NCBI RefSeq assembly: GCF_001735805.1
Contig: NZ_CP017248.1
Coordinates: 1,426,001 to 1,490,000 of the forward strand
Direction of reading: 5' to 3'
Origin: Streptomyces fodineus
GTDB lineage: Bacteria; Actinomycetota; Actinomycetes; Streptomycetales; Streptomycetaceae
DNA: 64,000 nucleotides
Notes under the pieces: generated by a model
What the model saw: the letters and a program-made list of their open reading frames with translations, nothing else
Told to the model about the DNA's origin: nothing
Databases searched by the model: none
Part shown: piece after piece, positions 16,660-25,007 of the stretch
How positions within the stretch are numbered: the first letter of the stretch is position 1
Layout of the letters: every line of letters starts with the position of its first letter
Made by a program: the position numbers and the translations under genes

Positions 16660-17745
16660 ATGTTCAACAGAACCCTCACCGCATCCCTCGTCACCGTCCT
16701 CGCCCTCGGCGCCGCCACCGCGTGTTCCAGCAGCTCCTCCGGCTCCGGTTCGGGCGGCTCCGGCGGGACGCCGACCGTCAAGATCATGGTCGGCGGCATC
16801 GACAAGCAGATCTACCTGCCCTACCAGCTCGCCCAGAACCTCGGCTTCTACAAGAAGTACGGCGTCAACGTCGTGCTGAGCACCGAGCAGGACGGCGGCA
16901 CCGGCGCCGAGGACGCCATGGCGTCGGGGCAGGTGGACATGGCGGGCGCCTGGTACAACCACACGATCGACTTCCAGGTGAAGGGCAAGGCGGTGGAGGA
17001 CGTCGTCCAGCTGTCCGGCGCGCCGGGCGAGCGGGAGATGTGCGCCACCAAGAGCGGGGTGCACTCGGCCGCGGACTTCAAGGGCAAGACGCTGGGCGTC
17101 ACCGACCTTGGCTCGGGCACCGACACCCTCACCCAGTTCCTGGCCGCGAAGAAGGGCGTGAAGACCGGCGACTTCCACCGGATAGGCGTGGGCGCGGGCT
17201 CCACCGCCATCGCCGCGCTGCAGAACGGCAAGGTCGCCTGTGTGATGACGACGCAGCCGACGGTCGCGGCGATCGAGAAGAAGGGCGTCGGCTACTCGGC
17301 GGTCGACGTCGCCACCACCTCGGGTGCCAAGGCGGCGACGGGCGGCGCCTGGCCGGCCGCCGGGGTCATCGCCCGTACCGACTGGGTGAACTCGCACAAG
17401 GACGCGGTGCAGAAGGTCGTCGACGCGCTCGTGGCCACCATGCACTGGATCGACAAGCACAGCGCGGCCGACATCGCCGACAAGCTGCCGCAGTCGTTCG
17501 TGCAGAACCAGCTGGTCACCAAGGCCGACTACATCTCGGCCCTGACCCAGGACAAGGGGCAGTTCCTCCCGGACGGCATCATGCCGGCCGGCGGTCCCAA
17601 GAACGTCCTGACCACGGAGGAGCTGGTGGGCCACGCGACCTCGAAGGTGAACCTCGGCCCCACGTTCACCAACGACTTCGCCCTCGCGGCCAACAAGAAG
17701 GAGGGCTTCACCACCACGACGACCCCGGCGGGGGCGACCGGCTGA
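16660..17745 (+). CDS. ABC importer substrate-binding lipoprotein (SsuA/NMT1-like)
   Basis: A 361-aa exported binding protein. The signal peptide ends in GAATAC with Cys22 as lipid anchor, followed by a Ser/Gly linker. The mature part has the NMT1/SsuA layout: IDKQIYLPYQLAQNLGFYKK, then SGQVDMAGAWYNHTI and DFKGKTLGVTDLGSGTDTL. Ligand unknown: sulfonates, nitrate, pyrimidine precursors or aromatic acids are all possible. A strong hairpin terminator follows the stop by 24 nt. Confidence 0.87.
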   Translation: MFNRTLTASLVTVLALGAATACSSSSSGSGSGGSGGTPTVKIMVGGIDKQIYLPYQLAQNLGFYKKYGVNVVLSTEQDGGTGAEDAMASGQVDMAGAWYNHTIDFQVKGKAVEDVVQLSGAPGEREMCATKSGVHSAADFKGKTLGVTDLGSGTDTLTQFLAAKKGVKTGDFHRIGVGAGSTAIAALQNGKVACVMTTQPTVAAIEKKGVGYSAVDVATTSGAKAATGGAWPAAGVIARTDWVNSHKDAVQKVVDALVATMHWIDKHSAADIADKLPQSFVQNQLVTKADYISALTQDKGQFLPDGIMPAGGPKNVLTTEELVGHATSKVNLGPTFTNDFALAANKKEGFTTTTTPAGATG

Positions 17746-17769
17746 CCCCGCGTCACACGGATACGGCCA

Positions 17770-17803
17770 AGTGGCCGTGCCGGATCACTCCGGCACGGCC
17801 ACT
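17770..17803. terminator. Bidirectional hairpin terminator
   Basis: Perfect 15-bp stem with TCAC loop between the importer genes and the opposite-strand tRNA-Pro. It shares the AGTGGCCGT-type start with the hairpins beside the other two tRNA-Pro genes. Confidence 0.85.
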
Positions 17804-17822
17804 GACCCGCGTCTTCCGCACG

Positions 17823-17896
<74 letters not shown>

Positions 17897-17941
17897 TTGC
17901 GGTCCCACCCGGGGTGTCCCGTGTGATCACGCAGGTCAACC

Positions 17942-18340
17942 CTACCGCACCCGTGCAGGTGCCTGTGTCACCCCCGTCGCGGCGGGGTTCGTCGTACGGC
18001 CCTGGCTGCGGGCCGGGACGAGGAGGGCGGCGCCGGCCGCGGCGAGGCAGAGGAGGGCGAGCAGGGCCCAGCCGTGGGTGTAGCCGGAGGCGTAGGGCAG
18101 GCCGGAGGGCTGGAGGCGGCCGGTGACCAGGACGCTGGTGACGGCGGCGCCGATGGAGCCGCCGATGGTGCGGATGTTGGCGTTCATGCCGGTCGCGGCG
18201 CCGGTCTGCTCGGGCGGGACGCTGCCGACGATGAGGTTGGCCATGGAGGCGAAGGCAGGTCCGATGCCGAGGCCGAACAGGCCGGCGACCACGGCTATCT
18301 GCCACTGGGCGTCATGCCAGAGGGTGAGGAATCCGCAGGC
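17942..18340 (-). pseudogene. C-terminal remnant of an EmrB/QacA-type MFS exporter
   Basis: About 130 codons on the minus strand read GFLTLWHDAQWQIAVVAGLF, then GLGIGPAFASMANLIVGSVP and a final YASGYTHGWALLALLCLAAA region, the last four helices of a 14-helix DHA2 drug exporter. The N-terminal two thirds are missing; homology stops sharply at about 18340, where an opposite-strand TetR remnant begins. A normal exporter of this type is 450-500 aa and divergent from its regulator. Confidence 0.85.
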
Positions 18341-18674
18341 CGGCGCGGCGGCCGAGGAGGTCGCGGGCCTGGAGCCGTGGGAGGCCCTGACGTCCTGGCT
18401 GGACCGGTTCGCCGGGTACATGGTCACCAAGCTCGCGGTGCGCGAGGCACTCGACGACGAGTCGGAGATCTTCCAGGCCAGCCGCGACTCGATGTACTCC
18501 GCGGGGGGCCCGCTGCTGGAGCGCGCCCAGGGGGCGGGCATGGCCCGCACGGACATGGACTTCACCGACCTGCTGCGGATGGTCGCCGGGATCACAGCCA
18601 CGGCCTTCGACGACGACGGCCGGCGCGACCGGGTCCTCGCGATCGCGCTGGACGGGGTCCGCACCGGCTGCTGA
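18341..18674 (+). pseudogene. C-terminal remnant of a TetR-family regulator
   Basis: About 110 codons on the plus strand read GLEPWEALTSWLDRFAGYMV, LAVREALDDESEIFQASRDS and TDLLRMVAGITATAFDDDGR, resembling the ligand-binding half of SbtR-like TetR regulators. The DNA-binding N-terminus is absent; the upstream frame is not regulator-like. Its 5' boundary coincides with that of the MFS remnant. Confidence 0.8.
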
Positions 18675-18690
18675 GACCGGTGGGCGCCGC

Positions 18691-19206
18691 CTACTTGATG
18701 AGCGCGTTCGCCACCACCACGATCACGCCGAGCAACGCGTCCCCGGCCCCCATGAGGACCGCCATGGGCCAACTCCGGGCCGACCAGCGGGCGGTGATCA
18801 GGCCGAGGGCGAACAGGATCACGATGTTGAGGGCGAACGCCGGGTACTGGACCCGGTTCGGCGACCACCAGCCCCAGCCCGCGCCCGCGAGCACGAAGAC
18901 CGTGGGCAGCACGGCCAGGACCAGCGGCCACTCGTCCCGCAGCGTGCGCAGCACATCCCAGCGGCGGTGCGGGGTGCGTTCGGCGATGTAGTGGGCGTAG
19001 CCGTGCGCGAGGGCGGAGGCGAGGGCGGTCACCAACAGCCACACGGCGTCGTAGCGGCGGCCGGCGGCGGTCGTACGGCCGTACTGCGAGAGCGCCGCCA
19101 CCATCGAGCTGGCGAGGACGGCCCCGTACACCCCGCCGAACAGGACGGCCTCGCGAGTGTCGTGCTGCCGGGGCGGTGGCGTGCCGGCCGCCGTGGAGTC
19201 GGCCAT
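18691..19206 (-). CDS. Small integral membrane protein, function unknown
   Basis: A 171-aa hydrophobic protein with about five predicted membrane segments, for example VLFGGVYGAVLASSMVAALS, YDAVWLLVTALASALAHGYA, LVLAVLPTVFVLAGAGWGWW and the C-terminal MAVLMGAGDALLGVIVVVAN. I do not recognise a named family. ATG at 19206 was chosen because the frame upstream looks non-protein-like; a weak GGGGA precedes it. Divergent from the cupin gene with about 130 bp between starts. Confidence 0.7.
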   Translation of the reverse strand: MADSTAAGTPPPRQHDTREAVLFGGVYGAVLASSMVAALSQYGRTTAAGRRYDAVWLLVTALASALAHGYAHYIAERTPHRRWDVLRTLRDEWPLVLAVLPTVFVLAGAGWGWWSPNRVQYPAFALNIVILFALGLITARWSARSWPMAVLMGAGDALLGVIVVVANALIK

Positions 19207-19324
19207 GTTCCCCACGATCACCCGGGCCACGCCGTGCCGCCAGTCCGCACGGGCCGACGAAGTGTCCTCCCACCAGCCCCGATGCCGCACACTCTGTCGA
19301 CCGCGGCGCCCGCGTGACGCTGGC

Positions 19325-19330
19325 TAGGCT
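19325..19330 (+). promoter_or_regulatory. -10 box TAGGCT of the cupin gene
   Basis: TAGGCT ends 6 nt before the ATG at 19337, so the transcript is probably leaderless; no ribosome site is present. Confidence 0.4.
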
Positions 19331-19336
19331 CGCCGC

Positions 19337-19681
19337 ATGACGCACAGCTTCGCGCTCCACATCCCCGACGCCGGCCTCGAACCCGAGCCCCTCGACCCGG
19401 CGCAGATCGTCTCCGGGAACCCGGAGGTCACCGGGAAGGTGGTCTGGGAGTCGCCGGACGGCCGGCAGATCCGCGGCATCTGGCAGATCACGCCGGGCGT
19501 GGTCACCGACACGGAGGCGGACGAAGTGTTCGTCGTGATCAGCGGTTCGGCGACCGTCGAGGTCGAGGGCGGACCGACACTGACGGTGGGTCCGGGCGAC
19601 ATGGCGGTGCTGCGCGCGGGCGACCGTACGACATGGACGGTGCACGAGACGCTGCGCAAGGCGTACGCGATCAACCTCTGA
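19337..19681 (+). CDS. Cupin-domain protein (EutQ/DUF861-like)
   Basis: A 114-aa single-domain cupin. The core IWQITPGVVTDTEADEVFVV, then ISGSATVEVEGGPTLTVGPG and MAVLRAGDRTTWTVHETLRK fits the RmlC-like barrel of DUF861/EutQ proteins. Such small cupins bind sugars or act as isomerases; the usual metal-binding His pair of classic cupins is largely absent. It converges on the LacI gene with an 11-bp overlap at the stops. Confidence 0.8.
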   Translation: MTHSFALHIPDAGLEPEPLDPAQIVSGNPEVTGKVVWESPDGRQIRGIWQITPGVVTDTEADEVFVVISGSATVEVEGGPTLTVGPGDMAVLRAGDRTTWTVHETLRKAYAINL

Positions 19682-20678
19682 GTTCGTCGCAGGGCGGCGC
19701 CGTCGTCCCCCGGATCTCCAGCGTCGGCGCGGCGAGGTGGACGCTTGCCTCGCCGTCCGGCCGTTCGACACGGTCGAGCAGGCAGCGGGCGGCGCGCCGG
19801 CCGATCTCGTACGGCGCGGTGTCGACCGTGGTCAGCCAGACGTGCCGCAGCCGGGAGATGCTGGTGTTGTCGTAGCCGGCCACCGACAGGTCGTGCGGCA
19901 CCCTCAGGCCCAGTTCCCCGGCCGCCGAGAGGGCGCCGACCGAGGCCATGTCGTTGACGGCGAAGAGCGCCGTGGGCCGCTCCGGGCGGCTGAGCAGCCG
20001 TACGGTCCCCCGGTAGCCGCCCTCTTCGGTGAGGTCGCCCGGCTCGACGACCGGTTCGGCGCCGTGGGCCCGCATCGCCGCCTCGAAGCCCTTCCTGCGC
20101 AGTGCGCCGACCGCGCCGTGGCCCGCGAGGTGGGCGATCCGGCGGTGGCCGAGGCCGAGCAGATGCTCGGTGGCGAGCCGGGCCCCGTGCTCGTCGTCCC
20201 CGGCGACGACGTCCACCCCCTCCGGCCGGGGCTCACGGGCGCCGGCCACGACCACCGGCATCCGCCGCGCGAGCACGCCGAGACCGCCCGCGTCGGGGAC
20301 CGTGCCGACGATCACCAGGCCGTCGACGCCCAGGTCCAGGAACGGTTCGGCGAGGTCGTGCCCCATCCGCCGGTTCAGCCGGGCGTCGGCGAGCAGCATG
20401 TGCAGCCCGGCGCCGTGCAGCAGCGAGTTGAGGCCGTCGAGGAGGTCGACGAACCAGGGGTTGCGCAGGTCGTCCAGGAGGACGCCGACCGTGCGGGTGC
20501 GCTGTTCGCTCAGGCTGCGGGCGGCCGCGTTGGGCCGGTAGCCCAGCTCGCGCACGGCCCGCAGCACGGTCTCGCGCTTCTCGGCGCTCACGGGTCCCGA
20601 GCCGCGCAGCACCAGCGAGACCAGCGACTTGGACACTCCGGCCCGTTCGGCCACGTCACGGATGGTCGGCGGTCTCAT
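19671..20678 (-). CDS. LacI-family regulator 1
   Basis: A 335-aa repressor: N-terminal helix-turn-helix TIRDVAERAGVSKSLVSLVL and hinge helix PNAAARSLSEQRTRTVGVLL, followed by a periplasmic-binding-fold sensor domain (about residues 60-330). An operator-like site (20681-20694) lies immediately before its start and a nearly identical one lies before the divergent oxidoreductase gene, so it likely represses both. The ligand is probably a sugar or cyclitol. Confidence 0.88.
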   Translation of the reverse strand: MRPPTIRDVAERAGVSKSLVSLVLRGSGPVSAEKRETVLRAVRELGYRPNAAARSLSEQRTRTVGVLLDDLRNPWFVDLLDGLNSLLHGAGLHMLLADARLNRRMGHDLAEPFLDLGVDGLVIVGTVPDAGGLGVLARRMPVVVAGAREPRPEGVDVVAGDDEHGARLATEHLLGLGHRRIAHLAGHGAVGALRRKGFEAAMRAHGAEPVVEPGDLTEEGGYRGTVRLLSRPERPTALFAVNDMASVGALSAAGELGLRVPHDLSVAGYDNTSISRLRHVWLTTVDTAPYEIGRRAARCLLDRVERPDGEASVHLAAPTLEIRGTTAPPCDELRG

Positions 20679-20680
20679 GG

Positions 20681-20694
20681 ATGGACCGTTCCAT
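20681..20694. promoter_or_regulatory. LacI-type operator, regulator side
   Basis: ATGGACCGTTCCAT differs by one base from the perfect palindrome TGGACCGGTCCA at 20764-20775. It sits 2 nt upstream of the LacI ATG, suiting autorepression. Confidence 0.65.
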
Positions 20695-20718
20695 GCGGCG
20701 TGCCGCTCTGTCAAAGGG

Positions 20719-20724
20719 TTGACA
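20719..20724 (+). promoter_or_regulatory. -35 TTGACA of the oxidoreductase promoter
   Basis: Consensus TTGACA; a weak -10 is possible near 20742-20747. The operator at 20764-20775 would lie just downstream of the transcription start. Confidence 0.4.
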
Positions 20725-20763
20725 CGCTGACCATGTCCGCACAAAGGTGGCCTGGACAGAGGA

Positions 20764-20775
20764 TGGACCGGTCCA
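20764..20775. promoter_or_regulatory. LacI-type operator, oxidoreductase side
   Basis: TGGACCGGTCCA is a perfect 12-bp palindrome with central CG, the usual LacI-family pattern, 20 bp before the oxidoreductase start. Confidence 0.7.
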
Positions 20776-20795
20776 ACAGGCCCAGGAGGGCTGCC

Positions 20796-21956
20796 ATGGT
20801 GGATGAGCTGGGTGTCGCCGTCGTCGGGTTCGGCTGGATGGGCCGGGTGCACACCCAGGCGTACGCGCGGCTGCCGCACCACTATCCGCGGCTGCCGCTG
20901 CGGCCCCGGCTCATCACGGTCGCCGAGGAGGTGCCGGGACGGGCCGAGGAGGCCGCCGAACGGTTCGGGTTCGCCTCCGCGACCCGCGACTGGCGCGAGG
21001 TCGCCGCCGACCCCCGCGTACGGGCCGTCAGCATCACCGCCCCGAACTTCCTGCACCAGGAGATCGGCGTGGCGATGGCCGAGGCCGGCAAGCACATCTG
21101 GATCGAGAAGCCGGTCGGGCTGACCGCCGGGGACGCCCGTGCGGTCGCCGACGCGGTCGCCAAGGCCGGTGTGCGGGGCACGGTCGGCTTCAACTACCGC
21201 AACGCGCCCGCCGTCGAGACCGCCCGCGAGCTGATCGCCTCCGGTGAGATCGGCACGGTGACCCATGTCCGCATCCGGCTGTTCAGCGACTACGCCGCCC
21301 ATCCGGACGGCGCCCTGACCTGGCGCTACGAGCGGGCGCGCGGCGGCAGCGGGGTGCTCGGGGACCTGGCCTCGCACGGCGCCGACCTGGCCCGTTTCCT
21401 GCTCGGCGACATCACCTCGCTCACCGCCGACACCGCGATCTTCCTCCCGGAGCGCGCCCGTCCGGCCGGCGCCACCGCCGGCCACGCGCGCGCCTGCGGC
21501 GGCGAGCCCGGCCCGGTCGAGAACGAGGACTACGTCAACTGTCTGCTCCGCTTCGCCTCCGGCGCCCGCGGGGTCCTGGAGGCCTGCCGGGTCTCGGTCG
21601 GCGAGCAGAACAACTACGGCTTCGAGGTGCACGGCACGAAGGGGGCTGTCTTCTGGGACTTCCGGCGCATGAACGAGCTGGCGGTGAGCCGGGGTACGAC
21701 GTATCAGGACCAGCCGGTGAGCACGGTGTACGTGGGGCCGGGCGACGGTGAGTTCGCCGCGTTCCAGCCGGGGGCGGCCAATGCGATGGGCTATGACGAT
21801 CTGAAGGTCATCGAGGCCTACCGGTTCGTACGGTCCATTGCCGAGGGTGTGCCGTACGGTGCGACGCTTGCGGATGCGGTGTGGAGTGCGGCCGTGCTCG
21901 ACGCGATGACACGGTCGGCTCGGCACGTTTCTTGGGTGGAGGTCGAGGCGGGCTGA
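20796..21956 (+). CDS. Gfo/Idh/MocA-family oxidoreductase 1
   Basis: A 386-aa NAD(P)-dependent sugar or cyclitol dehydrogenase. Rossmann motif VVGFGWMGRVH (residues 8-18), the EKP motif in HIWIEKPVGLT (about 107) and a C-terminal sheet domain with the conserved SHGADLARFLLG histidine segment. AGGAGGG lies 5 nt before the ATG. Single gene under the LacI operator. The substrate cannot be assigned; inositols, glucosides and amino sugars are typical. Confidence 0.87.
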   Translation: MVDELGVAVVGFGWMGRVHTQAYARLPHHYPRLPLRPRLITVAEEVPGRAEEAAERFGFASATRDWREVAADPRVRAVSITAPNFLHQEIGVAMAEAGKHIWIEKPVGLTAGDARAVADAVAKAGVRGTVGFNYRNAPAVETARELIASGEIGTVTHVRIRLFSDYAAHPDGALTWRYERARGGSGVLGDLASHGADLARFLLGDITSLTADTAIFLPERARPAGATAGHARACGGEPGPVENEDYVNCLLRFASGARGVLEACRVSVGEQNNYGFEVHGTKGAVFWDFRRMNELAVSRGTTYQDQPVSTVYVGPGDGEFAAFQPGAANAMGYDDLKVIEAYRFVRSIAEGVPYGATLADAVWSAAVLDAMTRSARHVSWVEVEAG

Positions 21957-21986
21957 GTACGCCGTCCGAAGCGCCGCGATGTGCCG

Positions 21987-22625
21987 TCAGGCGTCTGCGG
22001 CACCGTCGTGGTCGGTCGCGCGGTTCCCCGCGCCTCTTTCCGGCGCTGCCCTGCCCAGCGCTTCCACCCCTGCGGTCAGCGCGTCGGCCACCGGACCCGG
22101 CGGGATGTCGGTGCCGCCCCTGGTGCGGGCCAGAAGCGGTAGCTCCACCTGGACGCCGCCCAGCCGGGTCAGGTTGACCGGGTTCCTGGGATGCACGCCG
22201 CGCAGGGCGGCCGGGATCGCCGTCAGGTCGGCGACGGCCGGGAACTGCGGGGCCCCGGCGGCAAGCGCCTCGGCGAGGATACGGGCCGCGGCCCTGTTGC
22301 CGCCGCCGAGGAAGATCGTGTGCGGTGTCTCCGGGCGCATGTGGCCGTGCAGGGAGACCGTGAGGGACACCCGCTTCAGGAACTCCCGCAGGAGCGCGCA
22401 GTGGTCGGCCGCCATGCGGGGGGACGGGATGTGCACGGGCTCCCGTGCGCCCGGCTGGGTGAAGACGAGGCTGGTGGCGCCGCAGCGGCGGGCCACGAGG
22501 TCCGCGAGTTCGGCCGTACCCCCTTCGTTGCTGCCGTGCAGGGCCAGCAGGCCGATCTCGCCGCCCGGTACGAGGGTCGCGACCAGCGGTGTGCCCTCGA
22601 TCTCCACGTGTTCGGTGCGGGTCAC
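21987..22625 (-). CDS. Poly-gamma-glutamate hydrolase family protein (DUF867/UPF0714)
   Basis: A 212-aa zinc-peptidase-like protein of the PghP/YmaC type: LLALHGSNEGGTAELADLVA, LVFTQPGAREPVHIPSPRMA and VSLTVSLHGHMRPETPHTIF supply the family's His/Glu pattern. Family members cut gamma-linked polyglutamate. No signal peptide is seen, so it may act in the cytosol. The GTG start is 13 nt after the LacI 2 stop, with a ribosome site (TGAAGG) overlapping that stop. The last roughly 15 codons come from a Streptomyces intergenic repeat, so the natural C-terminus may have been replaced. Confidence 0.78.
   Translation of the reverse strand: MTRTEHVEIEGTPLVATLVPGGEIGLLALHGSNEGGTAELADLVARRCGATSLVFTQPGAREPVHIPSPRMAADHCALLREFLKRVSLTVSLHGHMRPETPHTIFLGGGNRAAARILAEALAAGAPQFPAVADLTAIPAALRGVHPRNPVNLTRLGGVQVELPLLARTRGGTDIPPGPVADALTAGVEALGRAAPERGAGNRATDHDGAADA
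22011..22034. repeat. Streptomyces REP-like intergenic motif, copy 1
   Basis: GGTCGCGCGGTTCCCCGCGC resembles the motif at 59604-59627 and a sequence I recall as common between Streptomyces genes. Here it lies inside the 3' end of a coding region. Confidence 0.5.
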
Positions 22626-22638
22626 CGGGTCGTCGCCT

Positions 22639-23670
22639 TCACTCGGCCGGCTGCGCGGGCATGTTGTACGGCGTGACGACCTGGATCGCGGACGGCAGCG
22701 CGGGGCCGGCCGGGGGCAGTGCGCCGTGCGCCCGCATGACGAGGTGGCAGGCCTCCCGCATGTCCTGGCGCAGGTCGTGGTGGAGCACGGCGGACAGCCG
22801 GCGCTCGCGCAGCAGCCGGGTGTTGTCGTGGTCGAGGTCGTGGGCGATGAACACCGCGCAGGCACGGCCGAGGTCGGCGAAGGCGCGCAGGGTGGCGTTG
22901 TTGCCGCCGCCGATGGAGTACACGGCGCGGATCTCCGGATCGCGTTCCAGGGCGGCGCGGACCAGATCGTACTGGGTGGCGTCCAGGCCCTGTCCCTCGG
23001 CTATCTCCACCAGGGTGCGCTGCGGATGGCGGGCCCTCATCACGCTCCTGAAGCCCATCTCGCGCTCCTCCTCGTTGCGGAAGAAGCCGCTGCTGAGGCT
23101 GGTGAGGACATTGCCGGGCCGGTCGCCGAGCCACTGGCCCATCAGATAGGCGGCGGTCGCTCCGGCGGCCCGGTTGTCGCTGCCGACGTAGCCGACCCGG
23201 CCGCTGGCGGGCAGGTCGGTGACCAGGGTGACGACGGGGATGCCGGCCGCGGTGAGCCGGCCCACGGCGGCGGTGACCTCGGGGACGTCCGGGGCCTTGA
23301 GGATCACACCCTGGGAGCCGCGCCGGGCGATCCGGTCCAGCGTCCTGACCTGTTCGGCGGCCGGGCCGGTCTCGCGGAAGTGGAAACGGCAGCGGACCAC
23401 GGCCGGGTGCAGGGACGGCAGTTCGGCCTCCAGCGCGGCGCGGACGGCGGTACTGAACCGCTCGGGCGCCTGCACCACGATGTCGACCATGAAGGTACGG
23501 CCGACCAGCCGCACCTGGGTGCGCTGCCGGTCGAGGTCGGCGATGGCCCGGTGCACCTCCTGCGCGGTGCTCTCGCGCACCCCTCCCCTGCCGTTCAGCA
23601 CACGGTCGACCGTGGCCTCGCTGAGACCCGCCTGACGTGCGATCTCCCGGATGGGGAACGGATGGCCCAT
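22639..23670 (-). CDS. LacI-family regulator 2
   Basis: A 343-aa regulator with N-terminal helix-turn-helix PIREIARQAGLSEATVDRVL followed by LNGRGGVRES and a periplasmic-binding-fold domain. The VDRVLN variation and the sensor domain resemble the LacI branch with RbsB-like ligand domains. AAGGAG precedes the ATG. It is in an operon with the poly-gamma-glutamate hydrolase-like gene and divergent from the PhyH-type gene; the shared region holds a candidate operator at 23721-23734. Confidence 0.85.
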   Translation of the reverse strand: MGHPFPIREIARQAGLSEATVDRVLNGRGGVRESTAQEVHRAIADLDRQRTQVRLVGRTFMVDIVVQAPERFSTAVRAALEAELPSLHPAVVRCRFHFRETGPAAEQVRTLDRIARRGSQGVILKAPDVPEVTAAVGRLTAAGIPVVTLVTDLPASGRVGYVGSDNRAAGATAAYLMGQWLGDRPGNVLTSLSSGFFRNEEEREMGFRSVMRARHPQRTLVEIAEGQGLDATQYDLVRAALERDPEIRAVYSIGGGNNATLRAFADLGRACAVFIAHDLDHDNTRLLRERRLSAVLHHDLRQDMREACHLVMRAHGALPPAGPALPSAIQVVTPYNMPAQPAE

Positions 23671-23720
23671 GGGCCGGCTCCTTGAGGGGTTTTTGATGGC
23701 TGGCTGCTGGTTGTTCGAGG

Positions 23721-23734
23721 GGTTTGTACTGACA
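23721..23734. promoter_or_regulatory. Shared 14-bp motif, site 1
   Basis: GGTTTGTACTGACA, containing a TGT-ACTG-ACA dyad, matches 13/14 the site at 31339-31352 on the opposite strand. It is followed by a direct TGACA repeat. Probably a GntR- or LacI-type operator of the island. Confidence 0.5.
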
Positions 23735-23835
23735 AGAATGACAGGGCCGCGTCGTCGCCGTGGCCGAAAGCCACAATCGGCCGGAAGCCGTGCTCGAGGG
23801 CCCGAGGCCGTAAGGCCATGACCGAAAGGACACCG

Positions 23836-24999
23836 ATGTCCGTCGCCTCCGTGCCAGGCCGCGCCTGGCTGTCCGAGCGGGACTGCGACCTGGACGCCTT
23901 CCGCGCTCTGCTCGAGCGGACGACCCACCTCGCGGACTACCCGCACGCCGTCTCGGTGACGGAGAACGTCCTGGTGTACGAGGGTGAGCGGCTGCGCGCC
24001 GCCGAGGACCCGGGCGCCCTGCGGGACGAGCTGGTGCGGGCGTTCGCCGACGGCCCCGGAATCGTCGTCATCCGGGGTGCCTACCCGGACCCGGTGGTCG
24101 TCGACCGGGTCACGGCCGTCTTCGAGGCGCTGATCGCCGAGCAGCGGGCCTCGGGCGCCGGGGCCGGCGACCATTTCGCGCGGCCGGGCGCCAACGACCG
24201 GGTGTGGAACGCGCTGGAGAAGACGGCCCTGTACGACGCGGAGGCGTTCGCCGACTACTACGCGAACGACGTCCTGGCCCTGGTCTGCTCGGCCTGGCTG
24301 GGCCCCGGCTACCAGGTGACCTCGCAGGTCAACGTGGTCAATCCGGGCGGCGCGGGCCAGCGGGCGCACCGGGACTACCACCTCGGCTTCCTGAGCAACG
24401 CGGTCGCGGCCGCCTACCCGGCGCATGTGCACCGCCTCTCCCCGGTGCTCACCCTCCAGGGCGCGGTCGCCCACTGCGACATGCCGGTGGAATCGGGTCC
24501 GACGCTTTATCTGCCGTACTCGCAGCTGTACGAGCCGGGGTATCTGGCCTGGCGGCTGCCGGAGTTCCAGGCGTACTTCGAGCAGCACCACGTGCACCTC
24601 CCGCTCGCCAAGGGCGACGCGGCCTTCTTCAACCCCGCGCTCTTCCACGCCGCCGGCACCAACACGGCGGACGTGCGGCGCACGGCCAATCTGCTCCAGG
24701 TGTCCTCCGCCTTCGGACGCGCGATGGAGACGGTGGACCGGGAAGCCGTGGCGAACGCGGTGTTCCCGGTGCTGCTGCGGCGCGCGGCCGGGGGCGCCGG
24801 CGAGGAGTGGCTGGAGAACGTGATCGCGGCGAGCGCCGAGGGCTATCCCTTCCCGACCAACCTCGACAGCGACCCGCCGGTCGAGGGCCTGGCCCCGCCG
24901 GCGCAGGCGGACGTGCTGCGGCGGGCGGTGCGCGAGAAGTGGGCCCCGGAGCGGCTCCGTGCGGAGCTGCGGGCCGGTACGCAGAGGCGAGAGAGCTGA
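23836..24999 (+). CDS. Phytanoyl-CoA dioxygenase (PhyH) family protein
   Basis: A 387-aa Fe(II)/2-oxoglutarate oxygenase-fold protein. The facial triad is visible: His and Asp in AHRDYHLGF (about residue 180) and the distal His in FHAAGTNTADVRRTANLLQV, which also gives the Arg for 2-oxoglutarate. GAAAGGA lies 5 nt before the ATG at 23836; ATG at 23818 in the same frame is an alternative. It is first in an operon with an SDR and a Gfo/Idh/MocA enzyme, suggesting oxidative breakdown of an unusual sugar or cyclitol derivative. Confidence 0.82.
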   Translation: MSVASVPGRAWLSERDCDLDAFRALLERTTHLADYPHAVSVTENVLVYEGERLRAAEDPGALRDELVRAFADGPGIVVIRGAYPDPVVVDRVTAVFEALIAEQRASGAGAGDHFARPGANDRVWNALEKTALYDAEAFADYYANDVLALVCSAWLGPGYQVTSQVNVVNPGGAGQRAHRDYHLGFLSNAVAAAYPAHVHRLSPVLTLQGAVAHCDMPVESGPTLYLPYSQLYEPGYLAWRLPEFQAYFEQHHVHLPLAKGDAAFFNPALFHAAGTNTADVRRTANLLQVSSAFGRAMETVDREAVANAVFPVLLRRAAGGAGEEWLENVIAASAEGYPFPTNLDSDPPVEGLAPPAQADVLRRAVREKWAPERLRAELRAGTQRRES

Positions 25000-25007
25000 G
25001 GAACGTC

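Noticed and set aside
17942..19771. 609-codon minus-strand frame spanning MFS remnant, membrane gene and cupin region
   Set aside because: Different parts have different true reading frames; only 17942-18340 has protein character in this frame.
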